The position numbers and the translations under genes were made by a program. From assembly GCF_025452095.1 (NCBI RefSeq), contig NZ_CP104877.1, positions 372,001 through 436,000 on the forward strand: a stretch of DNA of 64,000 bases, read 5' to 3'. Position 1 is the first letter of the stretch. Every line of letters starts with the position of its first letter. Under the pieces are notes generated by a model. That model searched no databases. It was not told where the DNA came from and was given only the letters and a program-made list of their open reading frames with translations. This stretch comes from Paenarthrobacter sp. JL.01a (lineage in GTDB: Bacteria; Actinomycetota; Actinomycetes; Actinomycetales; Micrococcaceae). Below, piece by piece: positions 7,819 through 16,759 of this stretch.

Positions 7819-9201
7819 ATGAGCGTAGAGCAGCGCTCCGCATCAAGGGCCGGGAAAGACGCCGGCAAGGGCTCCGGCCTGAAGAAGATCGTCGCGGCCT
7901 CGATGGTGGGCACCGTGGTGGAGTGGTACGAGTTCTTCCTGTACGCCACCGCCGCCACGCTGGTTTTCGGCAAGTACTTCTTCCCGAGTACCGGTAATGA
8001 ACTGGACGGCATCATCCAGGCCTTCATCACGTATGCCGTAGGTTTCGTGGCCCGGCCGCTGGGCGGAATTGTGTTCGGCCAGATCGGCGACAAGCTCGGC
8101 CGCAAGCCCACGCTGCAGCTGACGATCGTGATCGTGGGTGTCTCCACGTTCCTGATGGGCTGCCTCCCCGGCTTCGTGGACATTGGATACTGGGCGCCGG
8201 CCATGCTGGTGGCTCTTCGCTTCATCCAGGGCTTCGCGCTCGGCGGCGAGTGGGGCGGCGCGGTCCTGCTGGTGGCTGAGCACAGCCCCAACAAGTCGCG
8301 CGGTTTCTGGTCCTCCTGGCCGCAGGCAGCCGTGCCTGTTGGCAACTTGCTGGCCACGCTGGTGCTGTTCGTCATGTCCACCACGCTCAGCAGCGAAGCG
8401 TTCCTTGGCTGGGGCTGGCGCGTAGCGTTCTGGCTCTCCGCAGTGATCGTGTTCGTTGGCTACTACATCCGCACCCATGTCACCGAAGCCCCGATCTTCC
8501 TCGAAGCCAAGGCGCAGGTCGAGGAATCCAAGGCCATCAGCTACGGCGTCGGCGAAGTCATCCGCAAGTACCCCAAGGGCATCCTCCAGGCCATGGGACT
8601 CCGTTTCGCCGAGAACATCATGTACTACCTGGTGGTCAGCTTCGCGATTGTGTACCTCAAGAGCGTCCACAAGTACGACACCTCCTCGCTCCTGCTGGCA
8701 CTCCTGATCGCCCACGTGATCCACTTCCTGGTGATTCCGCAGGTCGGCCGCCTGGTTGACTCCTGGGGGCGCAAGCCCGTCTACCTGATCGGTGCCATTA
8801 CCGGTGCGGTCTGGCCGTTCTTCGCCTTCCCCATGTTCGACACCAAGAACGCGGTGATCATCGTGCTCGCAGTGACCATCGGCCTCTGCCTGCACGCCTT
8901 CATGTACGCCGGACAGCCGGCCATCATGTCCGAGCTCTTCCCCACCCGCATGCGCTACTCCGGCGTTTCGTTGGGCTCCCAGGTGACGTCCATCTTCGCC
9001 GGGTCACTCGCACCGCTGCTGGCCACCCAGTGGCTCAAGGACACCGGATCCTGGGTTCCCACCGCGATCTACCTCGTGGTCGCCTGCGCGATTACCGCCG
9101 TCGCCGTCATTTCCTTGAAGGAAACCAAGGGCATTGCGCTTGAGTCCGTGGACGAAGCCGACGCAGAGCGTCACGGACTGACAACCACCGCGAAAGGCTA
9201 A
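7819..9201 (+). CDS. MHS family MFS metabolite:H+ symporter
   Basis: This 460-residue, 12-helix major facilitator belongs to the metabolite:H+ symporter (KgtP/ProP-like) group. The hallmark VGTVVEWYEFFLYATAA occurs in helix 1, GQIGDKLGRKPTL in the loop between helices 2 and 3, and RFIQGFALGGEWGGAV in helix 4. The family carries organic acids, betaines or aromatic acids. I preferred the ATG at 7819 because GAGGAG lies six bases before it; the in-frame ATG at 7813 would leave no spacing. It is followed after four bases by the 3-hydroxybutyrate dehydrogenase gene, suggesting import of 3-hydroxybutyrate or a related acid. Confidence 0.92.
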   Translation: MSVEQRSASRAGKDAGKGSGLKKIVAASMVGTVVEWYEFFLYATAATLVFGKYFFPSTGNELDGIIQAFITYAVGFVARPLGGIVFGQIGDKLGRKPTLQLTIVIVGVSTFLMGCLPGFVDIGYWAPAMLVALRFIQGFALGGEWGGAVLLVAEHSPNKSRGFWSSWPQAAVPVGNLLATLVLFVMSTTLSSEAFLGWGWRVAFWLSAVIVFVGYYIRTHVTEAPIFLEAKAQVEESKAISYGVGEVIRKYPKGILQAMGLRFAENIMYYLVVSFAIVYLKSVHKYDTSSLLLALLIAHVIHFLVIPQVGRLVDSWGRKPVYLIGAITGAVWPFFAFPMFDTKNAVIIVLAVTIGLCLHAFMYAGQPAIMSELFPTRMRYSGVSLGSQVTSIFAGSLAPLLATQWLKDTGSWVPTAIYLVVACAITAVAVISLKETKGIALESVDEADAERHGLTTTAKG

Positions 9202-9205
9202 TGAA

Positions 9206-9955
9206 ATGGACAACTCCTTGAACGGACGCAAAGCGCTGGTGACCGGAGGCGCGAGTGGAATCGGGGCCGCCTGTGCCCGCGCGCTCGCCGCCCGCGGGGC
9301 GAAAGTAGCAGTGGCCGACGTCGATGCCTCCGGAGCGGCGGCCCTCGCTGATGAGCTGGGCGGCACGGCCTGGACCGTGGATCTGTTGGATGTTGATGCT
9401 TTGGCGGCGCTGAGCCTCGACTGCGACATCCTGGTCAACAACGCGGGCATTCAGAAAGTCGCACCGATCGAGGAGTTCGATCCCAGCGAGTTCCGTCGGA
9501 TCCTGGCCCTGATGTTGGAGGCCCCGTTCCTCCTCATCAGGGCTGCCCTCCCGCACATGTACGCCAACGGGTTCGGCCGCATCATCAATGTCTCGTCAGT
9601 GCACGGGATTCGGGCCTCGGCCTACAAGAGCGCGTACGTTTCGGCGAAGCATGGGCTTGAGGGGCTCAGCAAGGTGACAGCCCTGGAGGGTGGCGAGCAC
9701 GGGGTCACGTCCAACTGCATCAACCCCGGCTATGTCCGCACGCCGCTGGTGGAGAAGCAGATCGCCGATCAGGCCCGGCTCCACGGCATCCCCGAGGCCG
9801 AGGTGCTCGCCAAGGTGATGCTGACGGAGTCGGCGGTGAAGCGGCTGGTGGAGCCTTCCGAGGTTGCGTCCCTGGCTGCCTGGCTGGCCTCCGACGAGGC
9901 CGGCATGGTCACCGGCGCGAGCTACACCATGGACGGTGGGTGGTCGGCGAGGTAG
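9206..9955 (+). CDS. bdhA: 3-hydroxybutyrate dehydrogenase (SDR family)
   Basis: This 249-residue short-chain dehydrogenase should oxidise D-3-hydroxybutyrate to acetoacetate with NAD+. The cofactor motif TGGASGIG is at residues ~12-19, NNAG at ~80, and the catalytic Ser, Tyr and Lys lie in the stretch SSVHGIRASAYKSAYVSAKHG-type region near 130-150. The INPGYVRTPLV motif and the IPEAEVL segment match bacterial 3-hydroxybutyrate dehydrogenases rather than generic SDRs. It is in an operon with the MHS symporter. A related downstream activity (CoA-transferase and thiolase) is encoded far away at 53.7-56.4 kb. Confidence 0.87.
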   Translation: MDNSLNGRKALVTGGASGIGAACARALAARGAKVAVADVDASGAAALADELGGTAWTVDLLDVDALAALSLDCDILVNNAGIQKVAPIEEFDPSEFRRILALMLEAPFLLIRAALPHMYANGFGRIINVSSVHGIRASAYKSAYVSAKHGLEGLSKVTALEGGEHGVTSNCINPGYVRTPLVEKQIADQARLHGIPEAEVLAKVMLTESAVKRLVEPSEVASLAAWLASDEAGMVTGASYTMDGGWSAR

Positions 9956-10010
9956 TCCCGCACCGAATACCTTTGGCGCACCCGTTCACGCCCCGCGCAC
10001 CCAGTGCTAC

Positions 10011-10084
10011 GGGTGCGTCAGGCGGAAACGGGTGCGGCAGCCGTGCCGAAGGGGTGCGTCAGGCGGAAACGGGTGCGGCAGCCG
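10011..10084. repeat. Two 33-base direct repeats, 41-base period
   Basis: The 33-base unit beginning GGGTGCGTCAGGCGGAAAC occurs at 10011-10043 and again, identical, at 10052-10084. Eight bases separate the copies. They lie in the gap between the convergent bdhA and amino-acid permease genes. A nearby GGCGCACCCGTT at 9975 contains the reverse complement of the repeat's GGGTGCG part. No protein-coding role is evident. Confidence 0.9.
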
Positions 10085-10100
10085 CTGCCCTGAGCGCCTT

Positions 10101-11561
10101 CTACGGCACCTTCACCACGGGAATCGACGCCGTTTCGTCCACCAACTCGGCGCGGCGAAGGCCCTCACCGCGGACCCACAGCTTGTAGGCCACAAACAGC
10201 AGCACCAGCCACGCCCCGCCCACGTACAGGGCGATGCGGGTGTCCTCGAAAACGCCGAGGATCACAATCACCATCGCCATGAACGCCATGGTGAGGATGG
10301 ACGCCGTCGGCCACAGCGGTGAACCGAATTCCGACGCCGGCAGGCCCTTGCGCTTGATTTCGCGCTTCATGGCAACGTGCGAAGCGAGGATCATCACCCA
10401 TACCCACACGGTGGCGAAGGTGGCGATCGAGGCGATGACCACGAAGACGTCTTCGGGGATCACGGCGTTCAGCACGACGCCCACCAGCAAAATGCCGCCC
10501 ATCATCACCACGGTCATCCACGGGACGCCATGGCGGGAGATCTTGCCAAAGCTCTTTGGCGCGTGCCCCTGCTGCGCCAGGCCAAACAGGATGCGGCCGG
10601 CCCCGAAGATGTCGCTGTTGATGGCGGACAACGCTGCCGTGATCACCACTGCGTTGAGAATGTGCGGTGCGGCGGGGATACCCAGGCCATCGAAAATCTG
10701 CACGAACGGACTGCCGTTGCTGCCGATTTCATTCCACGGGAAGATGCTCATCAGCACGCCCAGCGTCAGCACGTAGAACAGCAGCACACGAACCGGCACA
10801 GTATTAACAGCCTGCGGAATGACCTTCTTGGGATCGGCAGCTTCGCCCGCGGTGATGCCAATCGTTTCGATCCCGCCAAAGGCAAACATCACGACGGCGA
10901 AAGCGGCTAGGAGCCCCTCGAAACCGTTTGGGAACAAACCGCCGTGGTTCACAAGGTTCCCCAGCCCCGGCGCCACGCCACCGCCGTCGGCCGTTTGGAA
11001 ACCGAACACGACGATTGCTGCGCCGCCGACGATCATGGCGATAATCGCCACCACTTTGATCAGCGAGAACCAGAACTCAAGCTCGCCGAACACCTTCACG
11101 CTGAGCAGGTTCATGGCCCCCAGGAACAGGATGATCGCGAGCACCCAGATCCATCTATCCACCTGCGGGAACCAGAAGCCCATGTAGATGCTGAAAGCAG
11201 TGACGTCGGCGATTGCCACGATTGCCATCTCGAAGACATACGTCCACCCGGTCACAAAACCGGCGAAAGGGCCGAGATAACGGCTGGCGTACTGCCCGAA
11301 GGAGCCGGAAACGGGGTGCCGCACTGCCATTTCGCCGAGTGCGCGCATCACCATGAAGACGGCGGCGCCGCCGATGATGTAGGCGAGGAGAACGGCCGGG
11401 CCGGCTTTTTGGATGGCCGACGCGGAGCCGTAGAAGAGGCCCGTGCCGATCGCTGATCCGAGTGCCATGAAGCGGATGTGTCGGACGTTGAGGCCCCGGC
11501 TAAGTGCCGTACCTGCGGCTTGGAGGACAGAGCTCTCCTCAGCCAGCTTGGTTTGTTGCAT
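10101..11561 (-). CDS. APC family amino-acid permease
   Basis: This 486-residue protein has 12 predicted membrane helices. It shows the amino-acid/polyamine/organocation family signature [13 protein letters not shown] in helix 1 and [19 protein letters not shown] around helix 3. The sequence is closest in style to the AAT subfamily (AnsP, ProY, GabP-type proton symporters). The start at 11561 was chosen because the family N-terminus begins there. It is monocistronic, convergent with bdhA and divergent from the ALF-repeat protein. The exact amino acid cannot be read. Confidence 0.9.
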   Translation of the reverse strand: MQQTKLAEESSVLQAAGTALSRGLNVRHIRFMALGSAIGTGLFYGSASAIQKAGPAVLLAYIIGGAAVFMVMRALGEMAVRHPVSGSFGQYASRYLGPFAGFVTGWTYVFEMAIVAIADVTAFSIYMGFWFPQVDRWIWVLAIILFLGAMNLLSVKVFGELEFWFSLIKVVAIIAMIVGGAAIVVFGFQTADGGGVAPGLGNLVNHGGLFPNGFEGLLAAFAVVMFAFGGIETIGITAGEAADPKKVIPQAVNTVPVRVLLFYVLTLGVLMSIFPWNEIGSNGSPFVQIFDGLGIPAAPHILNAVVITAALSAINSDIFGAGRILFGLAQQGHAPKSFGKISRHGVPWMTVVMMGGILLVGVVLNAVIPEDVFVVIASIATFATVWVWVMILASHVAMKREIKRKGLPASEFGSPLWPTASILTMAFMAMVIVILGVFEDTRIALYVGGAWLVLLFVAYKLWVRGEGLRRAELVDETASIPVVKVP

Positions 11562-11820
11562 GGTAAAACCTTCTCGTCTTTGGGAGGGGATCGCTATCCA
11601 GCAGATCACTTTTGGCGGCTCTGTGATCGGACTCACGGGTGTTTGGTGTCTTTGATCGCAGACACTCCGGAGCGCTGCCAGTTACACGGTGGTAAAAGTC
11701 ATAGTTCCCGGTCGGATAGGATGACCGCGGACAGGACTTCAACACGGTCAGGCATCCCTCGCACCCGCGTCGCCCCCAATTGAACTCTGTGCTGACTCGC
11801 ATCTGTTATCTGGGGGACTC

Positions 11821-13845
11821 ATGATTTCCGTAATCCGCGCTACCCGACGCCGTTGGGCCGCTGCCGTTGTTGCCGTCGTGGCCGGGGCTTCCTTGCTCTT
11901 TGCCGCTCCTGCCCAGGCCTATGAAATACCGACATTCGAGGTCCCGAACGCGTCCCAGGCGCCCGTGCCGTTTGTGGAGCGGGTGAGTGACGCTGCCGGT
12001 GTCGTTGAACTGTGGAAGACCGGTGGTCCCGCAACCCGCACCGCCGCTGCTGCAGCCCTCGTGGGTGGCGCTGACGCCGTCCAGGCATTTCTCGACGGCG
12101 GACAGGATGTCGCGCTCGCCGCGGACCGGAAGCAGCTGGTCACCGAGCTGACGACACGGGGGAGTGAGCACGTACGGGAGAGCGCGGTCCGGGTACTGGC
12201 CACTAACGACCCCAGCGTGATCACGAGCTTCCTGTCAAAGGGCTGGGCCGGCGCCTGGGATCTCGATCTGCGCATCACTGCTACCAGATTCCTTAACTAC
12301 TCAGGTCCCATCCGGACGGGTGCATCCAACAGCCTGGATCAGGGCAGTGAAGCCGTGGAAAAGTTCGTACTTGAGGGCTGGAGAAAAACTGCTCAGGGCC
12401 AGGACCGTGAGGCAGTAACCTACCTGACGAATTCGCCCATTGCCGGCGTCACTCGCGGAGCGCAGGCTGCACTGGACACCTACGACCCTGAAGTCCTTGC
12501 TACATACCTGCGCTACGGCCAATTCGTTGCTGCGGCGCAGGACCAAAAATTGACTACGGTCACCAGCTCACTCGACGCTGTTAGGGCAGATATCGCAGCC
12601 AACCCTGCTGGCACGGCAGCCGTGGCCGATCGCGCGAAGACTGCTCTGGAGAACGCGCGAAACGCCGTTGATGGCCCCAAGAAGACCGACCTGAGGCGCT
12701 TGCTTGAAGAGCGGGACTTTCGCTTCTCGCAGGCTTGGCCCAAGCAGGCCATAGACAAAGCGCGGCTCACATCCCAGGAGCCCGCCAAGGCTGCATTCAA
12801 AGATGCCGCCGCCGAGCTTCCGGCTTTGCTGTCGACGCTAACTGCTCCTGGATCCTATCTTGATCATTTGATCATGGAAGCCCGCCAGGCCACGCTGGAT
12901 CTCGCATTGGTGGGTACGCCTGAAGTGCGGAAGGCTGCTGAGGCTGCTCTGCTGGGTGGGGACTCTGCCGTCAAGGACTTCATTGCCCATGGTCACGATC
13001 TCGCGAGCGAACAGGACAGTGCAGCCTTTGTTAACGACAGGCAGCGTGCTTTCCAGTACATGGGCGCGGGCGGCGTGCACGTGGTCCAGGCTGCTAAGGA
13101 CGCTGCTAAGTCCACCAACCATGCAGATGTCCGGTACTTCCTCGAGTACGGACACTCCGACGCGCAGTACCTGGATAACTCGGAATTGGCCGACCGTCTC
13201 ATAAGGCTCGATTCTCCGGAATTGCAGACTGCAGCTGGCGTGGCGATGGCCGGTGGGCGAGCGGAACTCCAGGCTTTTGCGTCAGCCGAGCAATTCACTG
13301 CTGCCGAAATAGACGCGGCAAATGCCAAGCATGCTGCCGCCGTCAATACTGCTCTCACAGAGCTGTCGCGGCTCACGGATCAGGCAATCCTCGACGCTGC
13401 GAAGTCCGCTCAAGCCGCGGAAGCTGCCCGTCAGGCCGAGGCCGCCCGCCAAGCCGAAGCAGCGCGACAGGCTACCGGAGCGGGGAACTCCCCGTTTGCA
13501 GCCGGAAACGTCGACGCATCGCAGGGATTTGCAACCGGAGCAGCCCCGATCGTCGTTCCGTGGCCGCGCGACTCTTCCGCCGCCGTCGTACTGGGTGAAA
13601 CGGGAGCCGCACCCGCGGCCGCCTCAACGCCGTCGGCAGCCCCGAGCATTTCCGTGCCCCCCGCAGCATCTGCCGCGGAGGGTTCCACGTCGGTGGATTC
13701 ACAGTCACAGGAAGCGGCTGCTCCCTTGGCTGCGTCCTCTCCGGGCATGAATTGGTGGACCATCGGGCTGATTGTGGTGCTGGTCCTGGCAGCGGCCGGA
13801 GCCATCACCTTCCTGCTGAGGCGTAAGGGCGCGGCTTCCGCTTAA
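11821..13845 (+). CDS. Secreted, membrane-anchored ALF-repeat protein
   Basis: This 674-residue protein begins with a clear signal peptide (RRRWAAAVVAVV, then cleavage after APAQA near residue 33). Residues ~55-520 consist of degenerate ~40-residue helical repeats with the recurring pattern R-x-A-A-x-A-L-x-G-x-x-A-V-x-x-F-L-x-x-G, matching the short Ala-Leu-Phe (ALF) repeats known from actinobacterial surface proteins. An Ala/Gln/Glu coiled stretch at ~535-555 and a Pro/Ala/Ser linker follow. One membrane helix near 645-668 ends in RRKGAASA. The protein is probably displayed outside the membrane. Its function is unknown. Confidence 0.85.
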   Translation: MISVIRATRRRWAAAVVAVVAGASLLFAAPAQAYEIPTFEVPNASQAPVPFVERVSDAAGVVELWKTGGPATRTAAAAALVGGADAVQAFLDGGQDVALAADRKQLVTELTTRGSEHVRESAVRVLATNDPSVITSFLSKGWAGAWDLDLRITATRFLNYSGPIRTGASNSLDQGSEAVEKFVLEGWRKTAQGQDREAVTYLTNSPIAGVTRGAQAALDTYDPEVLATYLRYGQFVAAAQDQKLTTVTSSLDAVRADIAANPAGTAAVADRAKTALENARNAVDGPKKTDLRRLLEERDFRFSQAWPKQAIDKARLTSQEPAKAAFKDAAAELPALLSTLTAPGSYLDHLIMEARQATLDLALVGTPEVRKAAEAALLGGDSAVKDFIAHGHDLASEQDSAAFVNDRQRAFQYMGAGGVHVVQAAKDAAKSTNHADVRYFLEYGHSDAQYLDNSELADRLIRLDSPELQTAAGVAMAGGRAELQAFASAEQFTAAEIDAANAKHAAAVNTALTELSRLTDQAILDAAKSAQAAEAARQAEAARQAEAARQATGAGNSPFAAGNVDASQGFATGAAPIVVPWPRDSSAAVVLGETGAAPAAASTPSAAPSISVPPAASAAEGSTSVDSQSQEAAAPLAASSPGMNWWTIGLIVVLVLAAAGAITFLLRRKGAASA

Positions 13846-13918
13846 GGGCAGAGCGGCCTGGGCGGCAGTATGCTCAACAGAGGTTTTCTTCATCTTGCAC
13901 GGTTTTGGGGGTCGATGC

Positions 13919-15148
13919 ATGCGGTTCAGCGCGGGCTTAGTTGGGGCTATCGCCGGAGGAATATTGATGGTTGGTGCTTGCCCAGCCATGGCGTCCGGGG
14001 ACGTGGTTGACGTTGGAGGAACGCCTCTCAAGGTGGTCATTGACGCCGAGGGCACTGCTTACGTTGGGAACTATCTGCCTGGCGGTGGGGTAAGCATCGT
14101 TCCTTCAGGAGCGAGCAAACCGTCCAGCACGCTCATGACGGGGGTCTCCCCTGCGGGAATGGCCCTCTCGGCAGATGGGACTCTGTTCGTCGAGGGCTGG
14201 GACTTCGACCAGCAGCAGGAGAAGCTGGTTGTGTTTCCCAAGGGCTCCTCAGAGGTAGCACGAACGATTCCGCTCGCTCCGGGTGCCCACCTCATCGCCG
14301 CAGCGCATGACGGGACAGTCTTTGTTCCCAACCCAACCCTGGGCACAGTTTCGGTTATTCCGCCGGGGGCCGACGCCCCGGCCCGCGAGGTGGCCGTGGG
14401 CGGCAATCCGAAAGAAGTAGCCGTGGCCGAGGACGGCACGGCCTACGTGACCAACCAGAACGACGGCAGTATCTCGGTCATCGCCCCGGGGGCCGGCACG
14501 GTTTCACACACTATTGATGTCAGGAAAACGCCCGGCAAGTCCGGTGATCCGCACGGAATAGCCGTAGGCCCCGACGGCGCGGTCTACGTCACCAATATCA
14601 CCTCAGATGATGTCGCCGTGATCAAGCCCGGCGACTCCACGGTCTCCTACCGTGTGCCGGTTCCTGGCGGACCGAAGGAAGTCGTGGTCGGTCCGGACGG
14701 GACTGCTTACGTCCTCTACCAGGCCAACGGACTCTCCGTCATCGCACCAGGTGAAACAAACGTCCGTCGCGGCCAGCCCACGCTCCCGGCTCCGGGACAT
14801 CTGGCCATCGCTCCCAACGGGTCCGTTCTGGTGACCAACACCGCTGGTGGATCCGTGACAGTTTTCCCTTCCCAGGACCTGGCAATTCCCTCATTGTCGG
14901 AAGTCACCACAGCAGCGGCTCCGACGAAGGTTGCAGAAGCAAGCCCTGCGGCCCAGGCCGTCCCAGACAATGCCGATACCGGCCTCCTGTCAGGCCTACC
15001 GCTCATTGTCGAAGCAGTTGCCTCGGCCATCCTGGTCGGTGCTGCGGCGTTGATCCTGGCCGCCGCGAGGCGCAAACGCTCAGAGGCGGCCGCAATCCCC
15101 AACTCGGCAGGGCATCGCGAAAGTCTTGAAGTCCACAGCCACCACTGA
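13919..15148 (+). CDS. Secreted YVTN/NHL-type beta-propeller protein with C-terminal membrane helix
   Basis: The protein has about 409 residues. A signal peptide ends around CPAMASG. Repeated blades follow, each with a variant of DGTAYVTNxxDGSISVIAPG, seven or so in number between residues ~35 and 330. This is typical of YVTN/NHL beta-propellers. After a linker, a hydrophobic helix (LIVEAVASAILVGAAALILAA) and a basic tail RRKR form a membrane anchor. I used the ATG at 13919, eight bases after a GGGGG; a TTG at 13895 is possible. It follows the ALF-repeat gene by about 70 bases and is probably functionally paired with it. Confidence 0.83.
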   Translation: MRFSAGLVGAIAGGILMVGACPAMASGDVVDVGGTPLKVVIDAEGTAYVGNYLPGGGVSIVPSGASKPSSTLMTGVSPAGMALSADGTLFVEGWDFDQQQEKLVVFPKGSSEVARTIPLAPGAHLIAAAHDGTVFVPNPTLGTVSVIPPGADAPAREVAVGGNPKEVAVAEDGTAYVTNQNDGSISVIAPGAGTVSHTIDVRKTPGKSGDPHGIAVGPDGAVYVTNITSDDVAVIKPGDSTVSYRVPVPGGPKEVVVGPDGTAYVLYQANGLSVIAPGETNVRRGQPTLPAPGHLAIAPNGSVLVTNTAGGSVTVFPSQDLAIPSLSEVTTAAAPTKVAEASPAAQAVPDNADTGLLSGLPLIVEAVASAILVGAAALILAAARRKRSEAAAIPNSAGHRESLEVHSHH

Positions 15149-15229
15149 GCGCAGCGCCGTTCGTACGGGATCCCAGACACCGATCCCCGCCAACCCGCTG
15201 GTGTTCCCTCCCTAAAAGGTGCACGCTTG

Positions 15230-15247
15230 AGTACGGGATACCGGACA
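15230..15247. promoter_or_regulatory. Candidate IclR (histidine regulator) operator, autoregulatory
   Basis: AGTACGGGATACCGGACA lies 41 bases before the IclR regulator start. It shares the core ATACCGGA with sites upstream of hutU (16643-16660) and hutG (22748-22765). The full form at hutU is the dyad TGTCTG-N6-CGGACA. The common motif at three related promoters suggests an operator; binding has not been shown. Confidence 0.55.
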
Positions 15248-15288
15248 GCTCCTGCGGTAGCCCTTAAGGACCACAGCAGCGAGGACAA

Positions 15289-16098
15289 ATGACCACCACG
15301 CCAACCGCGCCCGGCAAAGCCACGTCCAAAGTCCCGGCTGCCGAAAACACCCTGCGCATCCTGAAGCTGTTGGCTTCGCGGAGAGGGCCCATGGCGGCGT
15401 CGAACATAGCCACGGCGTTGGGCCTGCCGAGATCAAGCGTCTACCATCTGCTCGGCGTGATGGAGGCGAACGGCTTCGTCCTGCATCTGCACGAGGAACA
15501 GCGTTACGGCTTGGGCATCAGCGCCTTCGAGCTCAGTTCCGCGTACTCGCGCCAGGAGCCGCTGTCCCGTTTGGGCCGGCCCATGCTGGCTTCGCTCGTG
15601 GACGTGATCGGCGAGAGCGCACACCTGGCGGTTCTCCACGGCCGGGACGTCCTCTACATCGTGGAGGAACGCGCCAAGAACCGCCCAAGCCTGGTGACCG
15701 ACGTCGGCGTCCGCCTTCCCAGCCACCTCACCGCCAGCGGCCGCGCGATCCTCGCCGCCCTGCCCAAGTCACAGGTCCGTGCGCTGTACCCCAACGCTGC
15801 CGCCTTCACCTCGCGCAACGAGGTCGAATTTCCCATCATGAAGTACTCGGCCCTGTCGTCCCATCTCGATCAGGTCCGGCAGCGCGGTTACGCCACCGAA
15901 AACGGCGAAATCACGCCGGGATTCGGCTCCATCGCCGTGCCCGTGACGGACCACGTTGGATGGCCGACGGCGGCAGTCGCCGTTACGTTTCTGGAGGACA
16001 AAGTGCCTGCTGAGCAATGGCCGGTACTGGCCGCGCGCATCAGGAAAGCTGCGGACGAACTTTCCGTCCGGATCCACGGACGTCCGACGGCGGGCTGA
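15289..16098 (+). CDS. IclR family regulator, probable histidine-utilisation regulator
   Basis: This 269-residue protein has an N-terminal winged helix (LRILKLLASRRGPMAASN then IATALGLPRSSVYHLLGVME) at residues ~20-75. An effector domain follows, with LPSHLTASGRAILAALP near 145 and a YATENGEITPGFGSIAVPV motif near 205. IclR regulators sense small metabolites through that domain. It is 660 bases upstream of hutU on the same strand, separated only by the SRPBCC gene on the opposite strand. A shared operator-like motif links it to hutU and hutG. It could act as repressor or activator. Confidence 0.88.
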   Translation: MTTTPTAPGKATSKVPAAENTLRILKLLASRRGPMAASNIATALGLPRSSVYHLLGVMEANGFVLHLHEEQRYGLGISAFELSSAYSRQEPLSRLGRPMLASLVDVIGESAHLAVLHGRDVLYIVEERAKNRPSLVTDVGVRLPSHLTASGRAILAALPKSQVRALYPNAAAFTSRNEVEFPIMKYSALSSHLDQVRQRGYATENGEITPGFGSIAVPVTDHVGWPTAAVAVTFLEDKVPAEQWPVLAARIRKAADELSVRIHGRPTAG

Positions 16099-16137
16099 CG
16101 CGCCTTTGCGGCTCGGGCGCGCCCTGCGTGCTGTCCG

Positions 16138-16596
16138 CTAACGGCCCTCGGCCTGCGGGCCGCCCGCTCCGGGCGAGTCGCGCTCAACCATGGCGCGGAA
16201 CGTTTCGAGCTCACCCCGAAAGCTGCCCCGGTAGGACCCCATGGCAAAGACCCGGCCGACCACCGAGGCGACCAAGCCACGGGTCTCGAACACCTGCTGG
16301 ATGCGTGTCCCAGCACCCTCCGGCGTGAAGGTGACGTCCGATTCGCCCTTGAGGATTGCGTTGCCGAACGTGGAACGGATGTGCCGTGGCCGTTCCGCTT
16401 CGATGACCTCCGTGGGGCTCGCCATGAGGCCAAACCACACCGTATAGCTGCTCCCGGCTTGGCCCGCGGAGCCGACACGGCCGGTCACCCGGGTGACGCC
16501 GCCGATCCACTCAATAAAGCGGTCCGGGTCCGTCCAGGCTTCGAAAACCCGCTCCGGGGGCGCTGCGACGAACGTGGACACTCGATACGTTGCCAT
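16138..16596 (-). CDS. SRPBCC (AHSA1/START-like) family protein
   Basis: This 152-residue protein has the AHSA1-type opening STFVAAPPERVFEAWTDPDR and the later DVTFTPEGAGTRIQQ, typical of SRPBCC-fold proteins with a deep hydrophobic ligand pocket. Cytoplasmic members bind lipids or small molecules or act as chaperone activators; none can be specified here. It lies on the opposite strand between the IclR regulator and hutU. Its start at 16596 faces the hutU promoter region. Confidence 0.85.
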   Translation of the reverse strand: MATYRVSTFVAAPPERVFEAWTDPDRFIEWIGGVTRVTGRVGSAGQAGSSYTVWFGLMASPTEVIEAERPRHIRSTFGNAILKGESDVTFTPEGAGTRIQQVFETRGLVASVVGRVFAMGSYRGSFRGELETFRAMVERDSPGAGGPQAEGR

Positions 16597-16642
16597 GGGT
16601 CCAGCATGCGCGTATCAGCGGCCGAAAGCGAGACCCTGCGCA

Positions 16643-16660
16643 TGTCTGTAATACCGGACA
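16643..16660. promoter_or_regulatory. Candidate hut operator upstream of hutU
   Basis: TGTCTGTAATACCGGACA is an interrupted dyad (TGTCTG and CGGACA, six bases between) about 100 bases before the hutU ATG. A near copy, TGTCTGAAATACCGGAAT, precedes hutG, and a partial copy precedes the IclR gene. The size and dyad form fit IclR-family operators. Confidence 0.6.
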
Positions 16661-16759
16661 GCACCCGTCCAAAAGGCATTCCAGCCAACTGTCGAACAGG
16701 CTCTACTGGATACAGAAGATCTTTCACCCAGACACTTTTCGAGAGATGAAGGAGCCATC

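Noticed and set aside
10011..10084. Possible CRISPR array
   Set aside because: Only two repeats with an 8-base spacer; no spacers of CRISPR size and no cas genes.
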